Source: Mitosporidium daphniae
Taxonomy: Eukaryota > Microsporidia
Assembly (NCBI RefSeq): GCF_000760515.2
Contig: NW_013546512.1
Location: 1-44,452, forward strand
Length of the DNA: 44,452 bases
Reading direction: 5' to 3'
Positions 37,608 through 44,452 of this stretch are shown here, piece by piece. A program made the position numbers and the translations under genes. Numbering within the stretch: the first letter of the stretch is position 1; every line of letters starts with the position of its first letter. Below the pieces are notes generated by a model. That model saw only the letters and a list, made by a program, of their open reading frames with translations, ran no database searches and was not told the DNA's origin.

Positions 37608-39612
37608 TTACATCCTGAAGATTCCGAAATTCGTCTTTGGGTATTTCTCATCGTGCACAACGGATAGCGACAGGGCAAGGATGTGCCTCGTGTCTTGCGG
37701 CAAAATGATTCCATCATCCCATAGCCTGAATGTTATTATGCAACTCACCGGTACCTTGCTGACGAGTAGTAGGGATGCGCCTCGCGCTCAAATTGCTCCA
37801 ATAGCGACGATTTTAGGGACGCATCGGTAGGCTGTTTCGAGGATTGCTGCTTTATGTGGAGAAGAACATTTGCCGCCTGTTCGCCGCCCATCACAGAAAT
37901 GCGCGCATTGGGCCACATGTACAAAAAGCGAGGGCTAAATGGTGAAACGATCAATGGTCAGCTCGAACCTGTATGAGCGCCCACACATGCCATAATTCCC
38001 GGCGCCATAACTGCCACCAATGATGAGCGTAATTTTGGGGACATTGGCACATGCAACGGCATTCACCAATTTGGCACCGTTTTTTGCGATTCCCTCGGAC
38101 TCGGCCTTTGAGCCAACCATGAAGCCTAAACAGGATCTCAAAACGCTGCCAAAAATACCGGTGATGTTTTGTAAAAAGAGAATAGGAATGCCTCTCTGGC
38201 AGCAGAGCTCAATAAAATGGGCGCCTTTTAGCGCGGATTCGGAAAACAAAATCCCATTGTTCGCAAGGACCCCAACAAGGATGCCATTAATACGCGCAAG
38301 CCCTAAAAATGACATCCTCACTGCTGGCGAGTACCTGTAACCAGCGACTTTGCGTATTCGGCCTTGAATTCATGGAATTTGCTGCCGTCAACAAGCCGAG
38401 CAATGACCTTTTTAACATCAAAAGGACGCTTCAAATTTGTCCCGATGATTCCGTCGATTTCGCTGATGTCAAAAAGAGGGGGTTCTGCATCGGCAAACGA
38501 CATTTTCTTGTTTGCCGGCAGCGAAGAGATCACATTTCTTGCAATTTCTACAGCATGCAAGTCATTTTCGGCCATATGGTCGGTAAAACCAGATGTTTTG
38601 CAATGAATGCTGGCGCCGCCAAGCTCTTCAGCGGTGATGATTTCGCCCGTAGCCGCTTTAACCTGAAGTCGGTAAACATGCAAACAATTACAAGGGGAGG
38701 CCCGCCAAGAAAAATGGTGCCTTGGTTGCGGACGATAATAGACTCGTCTGACATTGCCGGCACATATGCACCGCCAGCAGTGCACGATCCCATCACAACG
38801 GACACCTAAACGAACAGCAGAATGTGGGGCTACTTGCGGGATCCCGCTGGCCGAAATCCTTGCCTGGTTGTAGAAAATGCGTCCAAAATGGTCTTTGTCG
38901 GGAAAAACATTCGATTGCCGCGGTAAATTTGCACCGCCAGAATCGACTGGTTAAACTGTGTTAAAAGAAACGGCGGCTACCTAAATACACACAAGGAAGT
39001 CTGTTTTCCTGGGCGATTTCCTGCGCTCTCAAGTGTTTTTTTACGGTAATCGGATAATAGGACCCGCCCTTGACGGTCGCATCATTGGCAACGATCATAC
39101 AACGTGTGCTACGATAACCCAAAAAGGCATACCCTCTAACAGACCCGATTCCAGATATCAATCCGCCGGCCGGGACGTCTTCTGGGTTTCCAAAGTCATC
39201 CAAATAAAGCTTGTGGCCGGCAAGTGGAGATAATTCCAGAAATGACGAACAAAAGGTAAAGGCGGATGGAACTTACTTTGCATCCAACAGGGCAGCAATT
39301 CTATCTCTGGGAAGCATTTTACCGCGGGACAAATGCTTTGCTTTTGCAGCTGCGCCTCCGCCTTCATAAATTTTACCCAATGTGCTATCAAGATCTTGCT
39401 TGGCTTGTAACATAGCAGCCGAATTTTGCTAACGTGGTAGAGGCCTCAAACGTGTACCTTGGAAAAGTCGAGTAAATAAGTACCTTAAATTGATCTTCTG
39501 TGGCATCTACATAGCCGTCCATAACTGGGAAGTGGTCAGTCCGTGTACAAATCAGCCCGGTAAAGTAGCGACGACATTGCAAGGCCCTCCGAAGAAAGTT
39601 ACCAAGTTGCAT
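37608..39612 (-). CDS. MCCB: Methylcrotonoyl-CoA carboxylase beta chain, mitochondrial (MCCC2)
   Basis: Ten exons (39484-39612, 39277-39428, 38981-39246, 38834-38946, 38692-38805, 38335-38662, 38159-38302, 37969-38125, 37755-37934, 37608-37725), 566 aa. The N-terminus ([15 protein letters not shown]) is a mitochondrial presequence. Carboxyltransferase motifs: [116 protein letters not shown] and the C-terminal KTNFGIFRM. It carboxylates 3-methylcrotonyl-CoA in leucine breakdown with the biotin alpha chain (not in window). Eight introns are canonical; the one at 39247-39276 lacks a 3' AG. Confidence 0.93.
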
Positions 39613-39706
39613 TAAATTGCAACCCTCATTTGGGGCTAAATAGGGAGCATCAAGGCCGCAAAGGCAGATACTTTATTGGCTACATGCATCATAATGTTCG
39701 TGGAAA

Positions 39707-40161
39707 TCAAGGCGCTGTGAAACCGCCAAATATGCGTTTGCCTTTTTGTGCCAGCTCGGCGGCACTCTTTACAAGCATATTTGATTTTGGCTGTGCCATG
39801 CACAGCATATGCCTTTTTCATTATCTACCTTGACGCTCAACGTGACCAGCAGATCGCTTGAAATTCTACAGAGACTATTCCGAACAAGGGCGTCCGGGTA
39901 AACTTGCCCTTAGCTTGCCACTATCCAAGATGTCTGTTTTTTCTGATAGCCGTTCGAGGAGCGTTCTAATGGCTGTGAAAATCGAGCGATCGGCCCTCCC
40001 AGCCCCCTCGGCCCTATATGGCTGGTGTAGATAAATGCATGATGAAAGTTGGTCGTTGAAGGCCTTTCAAGGAACGTATGGGCCCAAAGTGAGGCAACTT
40101 GAAATGTAAATTTGAAAAGTCTCGCCGCCAATGGAACAGTATTCGGAAAAGTAACCAACAT
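39707..40161 (-). CDS. Tentative small mitochondrial-type protein, broken frame
   Basis: Not recognised. ATG 40161 opens an 83-codon frame whose first 30 residues look like a mitochondrial presequence (PLAARLFKFTFQVASLW). The frame meets a TAA (39910-39912), continues open in the same frame, then a 38-nt GT..AG intron (39740-39777 region) joins it to PKSNMLVKSAAELAQKGKRIFGGF before a TGA at 39707. Because the same frame resumes, either an unseen intron or a real stop lies at 39910. The AT-rich motif upstream of 40161 fits other starts here. It may be a short intact gene ending at 39910 or an interrupted one. Confidence 0.4.
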
Positions 40162-40216
40162 TTTAATTTTAAAATTACAATTTGCTAATCGCTAATTTTC
40201 AGTTTGTTACCCCGTC

Positions 40217-42123
40217 ATGCCAGCTCAGCCAATGATAGTAATAAACCAGAGCTCCCAAAAGGATTCCACCAGCTACAAGGCCCAATCTTCAAACATCTTG
40301 GCTGCAAAGGTATCCATACTTTGAGGTAGCTTTCCATTTAGACGGTTGCCGACGTTATCCGCACGTGTCTCGGCCCATCCTCTATGCTCAAGATGCTCAT
40401 GGATCCGATGGGCGGCATTGTTCTCACAAACGACGGAAATGCAATTCTCAGGGAGATCGAGGTAGCACATCCAGCAGCCAAGAGCATGATCGAACTTGCT
40501 CGTGCCCAGGACGAGGAAGTGGGCGATGGCACTACCTCGGTCATCATTCTCTCCGGAGAGCTCCTCTCATTGTGCGGATCTTTATTGGAGGAGCGAAGCA
40601 TCCACCCAATCATGATCATCAATGGCCTTCGAAGGGCTCTTTTTGATACGCAAAAGTTTCTCACTTCGATTGCAAAACCCATCGATGCCTCTGATGACCA
40701 GCAGGTGCTTTCCGTTATTTCCTCTTCGCTGTCGACAAAATTTGGTGGCCGCTGGGGCGATCTTCTCTGCAAGCTTGCTTTGAAAGCTGTGCGAATCGTG
40801 GCCACCGATCCGGATTCCATCGACATCAAGCGTTACGTGCGCATAGAAAAAATCCCCGGAGAAGAGATCGAGACAAGCCATGTTGTGGATGGGATTGTGT
40901 TAAACAAAGACATCACACATCCAGGCATGCGCCGTTGGATTGAGAACCCGCGGATAATGTTGCTCGACTGCCCACTGGAATACAAAAAGGGAGAGTCACA
41001 AACCAATTTGGAGCTGATGAAGGAGGGAGATTGGCAGCGCGTGTTGGAAATCGAGGAGGAGCAAATACGCGCCCTGTGCGAAAGCATCATTGCCATGAAG
41101 CCTGATATCGTTTTCACCGAAAAAGGCGTGTCCGGTTGGTGCCTTTGTTTAATTTTAGATTTGGCACAGCACTATTTTGTCAATGCAAACATCACCGCCA
41201 TTAGGCGGGTGCGAAAAACAGACAATCTGCGCATTGCACGCGCCGTGGGAGCAACGATTGTCAATCGGCCTGAAGACTTGAAGGAGTCTGACATTGGGGT
41301 TGGGTGCGGGCTTTTCCATGTCGAGAAAATCGCCGACGAATACTTTATCTTCCTGGAGGTTGCATTTGCAAATAATTTTGTAGAAATGTAAGGAGCCGCG
41401 TGCGTGCTCCGTTCTGCTTCGCGGGGCATCAAAGGATGTTTTGAATGAAATCGAACGAGACTTGCACGATGCACTTGCCGTCACCAAAAATGTGATCACA
41501 AACCCCATGCTTGTTCCCGGAGGCGGTGCAACCGAGATGGCACTTTCCGTGCATCTTTCTCAAGAGAGCAGAAAGTTGGCTGCCGTTTCAACCAGCCCTT
41601 CTGGCTCGTCTTCGACGTCCCCCAGCTCGCCTTCGATGTCGCCCAGCGCATCGGCCTCGCAGGATTACATTTCATCTCTAATTATGGCACCGTATTGTGT
41701 GGCTGGAGAGGCTGTCGAAGTGATCCCACGTACTTTGATTTCAAACTGCGGCGGAGACGTGATAAGGACAATGACCTCGCTTAGAGCCAAACACGCCGAG
41801 GGCCGCCATTCTTGGGGCATCAATGGCGTCACTGGAAAATTGATGGACATGAGCGAGCAAGACGGTTCCTCTGGCATTTGGGAGCCGCTTTCTGTCAAGC
41901 TGCAAACCCTAAAGACTGCAATCGAGGTTTGATTTGTGCATTGTTAATGGGAACATAGTCCGCATGCATGCTTTTGCGTGTAGATGGTATTCTTTCGGCC
42001 TCGTCCAAAAAGCAGGACAAATCTTCTGGTGATTCCGGCGCTGCTGCCTTTGCAGATGAAGTATCACATGCCCTTGTTAACTTTAGGAATAACTTTATAA
42101 CTGTCAATAAATTTACCGGGTAA
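40217..42123 (+). CDS. CCT3: T-complex protein 1 subunit gamma (CCT3)
   Basis: Five exons (40217-40309, 40342-41134, 41159-41358, 41384-41926, 41959-42123), introns 32, 24, 25 and 32 nt, 597 aa. Family motifs: VADVIRTCLGPSSMLKMLMDP, GGIVLTNDGNAILREI, DEEVGDGTTSVIILSGELL, VFTEKGVSDLAQHYF (restored by removing the 24-nt intron), VRKTDNLRIARAVGATIV, RGASKDVLNEIERDLHDALAV and VPGGGATEMALS. It is a group II chaperonin ring subunit with CCT4 at 26901-28609. Two oddities: a Ser/Pro-rich insertion of about 25 residues near residue 430, and a C-terminal extension of about 45 residues. Confidence 0.95.
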
Positions 42124-42782
42124 TTTATTGCAAATGTGGTGTTATAGGCATTGCGCCCAAGCAGGCCTCATAGATGATGATGATGATGATGATGCATAGC
42201 GCATCACAGATTTAATACATCCATCGGGTAACATCCGGTGATCATGTGGAGCTTGGAATGCTACATTTTAGTTTTGCAAAGATGGCAAGAATGGCGATTG
42301 GGATCGGCGAAAGAGCACCTCCATTCCGGTAGCAGGTTTTTGTCTAGGATCGTTGGCTTCTAGGCTCACCCGAGTGTAGGATCGTTGTGGGCGCTGTTTT
42401 GTTGCGCTTTTGGCAGCAAGATCAGCGTGGTGGCGACAGGTGCCAAGAAAGGTTTTCAATTATGCCAGCATTTCGCAGCATGGCAAAACTTGTCAATCCA
42501 AACACGGATGGTATCCATCATACCCTAGCCATTTCGGTGGCCTTTTTGAGTTCAAGACGAGGAGAATGCATTTCTTTGCCTGTCCCTGCATTTCACTGGC
42601 GTGATAACCATTCGTCAATGGCAACATTTAGTGGCAAAATTTGCGAGAATCGGCCAGCATTGTAATTGGTTCAAGTAGCCTGATTAGCTATCATTTAACA
42701 TATCGTTTCCATTGGGTGTAAAATTTAGTGTGCAAAATGGGCATAAAAAGCTACCATATTATTCAAAAAACAGGTCATCCAA
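42124..42782. other. Gap without supported gene, GAT microsatellite
   Basis: Contains (GAT)7 at 42173-42194. Short frames around 42387-42665 have ATGs (for example 42462) but no motif. No splice chain or RNA gene was recognised. It opens the third lineage-specific island. Confidence 0.5.
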
Positions 42783-43514
42783 ATGGACGCCCAAAGATTT
42801 CTATTTCTCATCGCCATCATCACTTTGTGCGCCTCGTTTGTGCATCTACTTGATACCCAAAATAAAAACCGCAATACTGATACTGTGTCTAAATTTAAAA
42901 AAAGGCTTGTGCGCAAAATAAAGAATTTCCTATCTGACAACGACCTAAAAGAGCAAGTCACCAGAATCAAAAAAAACTTGAATAAAATAACACAAAAAGA
43001 CCTCTTAAACATCGAAAAAATGTTGATCAAAACTCTTGAATCCCAAGATAAAATTATGAGCAGCGTTGAAAAGTTAACCCAGCTTAAAGGCCTCAAATTA
43101 TGTCCCAAGTTTTTGAAAACTTTTGAAGCCAAAAAAAATCTAGCCAAAAACCGTCAAACCGAGGGGATAAATTTCCCAAACACAATAAAATCATATTTGC
43201 AAGCCAAAGAAATTATTTCTTCATACCTTCAAGATAAAATGGACTCGATTGAGTTGGTTGAAAAACAGTTAAAAAAAATTGGTAAAAATTTATCTTCAAT
43301 CCAAACCTTGGAGCCCGACGACCAAAATTCAAGTACAGCCACAGGTTCGAAGCTAGATAGCTCAAATGTTCAAAAGAATTCTTTATGTCTTCTCCCCAAT
43401 ATAGCTTTATCTGACTCTTCGGATACATCTGACCTTGAATTTACATGTAGCTCTGAATTTTCCTGTTCAGATACAGATAGCTCTGAAGTTTACCTTTCCT
43501 TTGACGACTGTTAG
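42783..43514 (+). CDS. Secreted Lys-rich coiled-coil protein with acidic Ser/Asp tail
   Basis: Single exon, 243 aa. A signal peptide is clear (RFLFLIAIITLCASFVHLL, residues 5-23). Residues 30-180 are Lys/Leu/Ile-rich and predicted coiled coil (KKRLVRKIKNFL; ITQKDLLNIEKMLIKTLES; KEIISSYLQDKM). The last 60 residues switch to Ser/Asp/Thr-rich (SDSSDTSDLEF; SDTDSSEVYLSFDDC). No known family. Strong AT bias (A-rich coding strand) compared with housekeeping neighbours. A diverged copy lies inverted at the right window edge. It belongs to a lineage-specific secreted family; host interaction or surface role is speculation. Confidence 0.7.
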   Translation: MDAQRFLFLIAIITLCASFVHLLDTQNKNRNTDTVSKFKKRLVRKIKNFLSDNDLKEQVTRIKKNLNKITQKDLLNIEKMLIKTLESQDKIMSSVEKLTQLKGLKLCPKFLKTFEAKKNLAKNRQTEGINFPNTIKSYLQAKEIISSYLQDKMDSIELVEKQLKKIGKNLSSIQTLEPDDQNSSTATGSKLDSSNVQKNSLCLLPNIALSDSSDTSDLEFTCSSEFSCSDTDSSEVYLSFDDC

Positions 43515-43551
43515 TCTAACGAACCTTTCAATGTAAAATGCACAATTTAAT

Positions 43552-43610
43552 AAACTCAATATGATCCAGATATCTTTTCAAAGCATCCATCGGTGCCCAA
43601 ATTAATCAGG
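43552..43610 (+). repeat. Left arm of inverted duplication
   Basis: The segment starting TAAACTCAATATGATCCAGA, downstream of the secreted gene, matches the reverse complement of 44015-44078 with only a few, mainly C/T, differences over about 55 bp. Homology continues into the coding regions on both sides. Confidence 0.85.
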
Positions 43611-44014
43611 CAGAGACTCCTTTTAATCAGGTGGCAGCTCTAGTTATGCATCAAATTTCAGTCGATGGTAGCCCTTCCATTTGCTAAGATTTCCTCTTCT
43701 CATTGCAGATGTGATGAACATGTGGTTTGAACAAATGTATCCTATAAACACCGACATTTGTTGAAGTTTATTTTTCCAATTTGCGTGTCTTGTTTAGTCT
43801 GAGCAGTGCCTATAAACATCATAATTCCGCAATATAAACATAATTTTTTGAGACCATGAATGCAGTCAACGATAGGAAACCCCCATTTTGTCGGCATAAT
43901 ATTAGCCCCAATCAACGTCAATCGACATTTAAAACCGTGGTTTGACCGGTATTTCGAAATCGTTCTGTGATGTCCGGTGCATGGTTAAGATGAATCTTTT
44001 ATCGAAGAAAATGG
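43611..44014. other. Spacer between inverted arms, no gene seen
   Basis: About 400 bp, AT-rich, no frame of interest. A piece at 43851-43878 resembles 11349-11376 in the first island, differing only by transitions. Confidence 0.45.
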
Positions 44015-44078
44015 CTACCCCATTAATTTGAGCACCGATGGATGCTTTAAAAAGATATCTGGATCATATTGAGTTTAC
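44015..44078 (-). repeat. Right arm of inverted duplication
   Basis: Reverse complement of 43552-43610: the shared core includes AATATGATCCAGATATC and AAGCATCCATCGGTGC. It forms the 3' flank of the partial paralog that runs off the window. Confidence 0.85.
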
Positions 44079-44452
44079 TGAATTGTGCAGCTTATATGGT
44101 TTATTTATGGTCACAGTCAGAGTCGGAGTCAGAATAAAGGTGCAGGTGAAAATAAAATCAAAACACAGTGTTATGTCGATCATTCGGAGTATTTTCAGTA
44201 CTTGACCTATGTGACTCCGAACTTGTGGCTGTACTTGAATTTTGGCTTTCGGGCTCCCAGGTTTGGATTGAAGATAAATTTTCACCGATTTTTCCAATTC
44301 GCGTTTAAAGGACAGCATCGATTCGAGTTTTTTTTCAAGCCTTGAGAGATCATTTTTTCGGTCTTGGAAATATGGAATCATTATTTCTCCCAATTTTTCT
44401 ATTTGTCTTTTATAGTATCGGATCGTTTTTGTGTACTCCATATCTTCAATCC
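44064..44452 (-). pseudogene. Partial, frame-shifted paralog of the secreted coiled-coil gene
   Basis: A 125-codon minus-strand frame (from ATG 44441) begins with a Lys-rich helix (RQIEKLGEIMIPYFQDRK..; SRLEKKLESMLSFK) similar in place and style to residues 140-185 of the gene at 42783. DNA alignment by eye is strong at the following segment, but there the homologous reading (NLSSIQT.EP..QNSSTAT) is in another frame and soon stops. So the two copies have diverged by a frameshift. The 5' end with any signal peptide lies beyond the window. It could be a functional variant with a new C-terminus or a decaying copy. Confidence 0.55.

Noticed and set aside
38309-38809. 166-codon plus-strand frame
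   Set aside because: Lies opposite MCC-beta exons whose conserved motifs are unambiguous.

Overview
The window is nuclear DNA from a microbial eukaryote with a very compact, intron-rich genome. Intergenic gaps between conserved genes are often only 30-140 bp. Most introns are 23-40 nt with GT..AG ends. Short TTAGGG-type telomeric tracts lie inside the window. Proteins such as TAF4, TRM10, PUS7, GID8, GID2 and an eL42 with an intron directly after ATG are eukaryotic, and the standard code fits throughout. Gene content (mitochondrial methylcrotonyl-CoA carboxylase beta, a GST-kappa ending in SKL, a POMGNT2-like GT61, dynactin-type Arp10) suggests an early-diverging fungus or relative that keeps mitochondrial and probably peroxisomal metabolism. 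A Rozellomycota or Mitosporidium-like lineage is my guess from compactness and intron size; it is an inference and not proven.

Layout. 1-1701: two unrecognised minus-strand genes, the first running off the left edge into a 9-bp minisatellite. 1737-10566: conserved block with GID8, TAF4, an FCP1-like HAD protein, a WD40 protein, GST-kappa, ribosomal eL42 and a large Trp/Gly-repeat protein with a C-terminal CID-like domain. 10567-12546: gene-poor island with small predicted membrane or coiled-coil genes, a 13-bp minisatellite and a telomeric tract. 12547-16163: TRM8 and TRM10 tRNA methyltransferases from one divergent promoter, then UTP25. 16296-18795: second island, with a tentative micro-exon gene, two telomeric tracts and a Ser/Asn-repeat membrane protein. 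18974-42123: long conserved block with a helical-repeat protein, POMGNT2-like GT61, C2-lipase, REXO4, CCT4, a hairpin membrane protein, Arp10, tRNA-Asp, S-adenosylhomocysteinase, PUS7, DUF1764, eL36, GID2/RMND5, MCC beta and CCT3. 42124-44452: third island, with a secreted Lys-rich coiled-coil gene and a diverged inverted copy of it running off the right edge.

Functional themes are RNA modification and processing (TRM8, TRM10, PUS7, UTP25, REXO4, CID protein, tRNA-Asp), translation (eL42, eL36), the GID/CTLH ubiquitin ligase (GID8 and GID2, 34 kb apart), the CCT chaperonin (CCT3 and CCT4) and basal transcription (TAF4). They are typical dispersed eukaryotic neighbours and not an operon.

All exon models were built by eye from GT/AG boundaries, frame continuity and family similarity. 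No alignment or RNA evidence was available. The islands with telomeric tracts and fast-evolving secreted or membrane genes are the part least explained by known biology.
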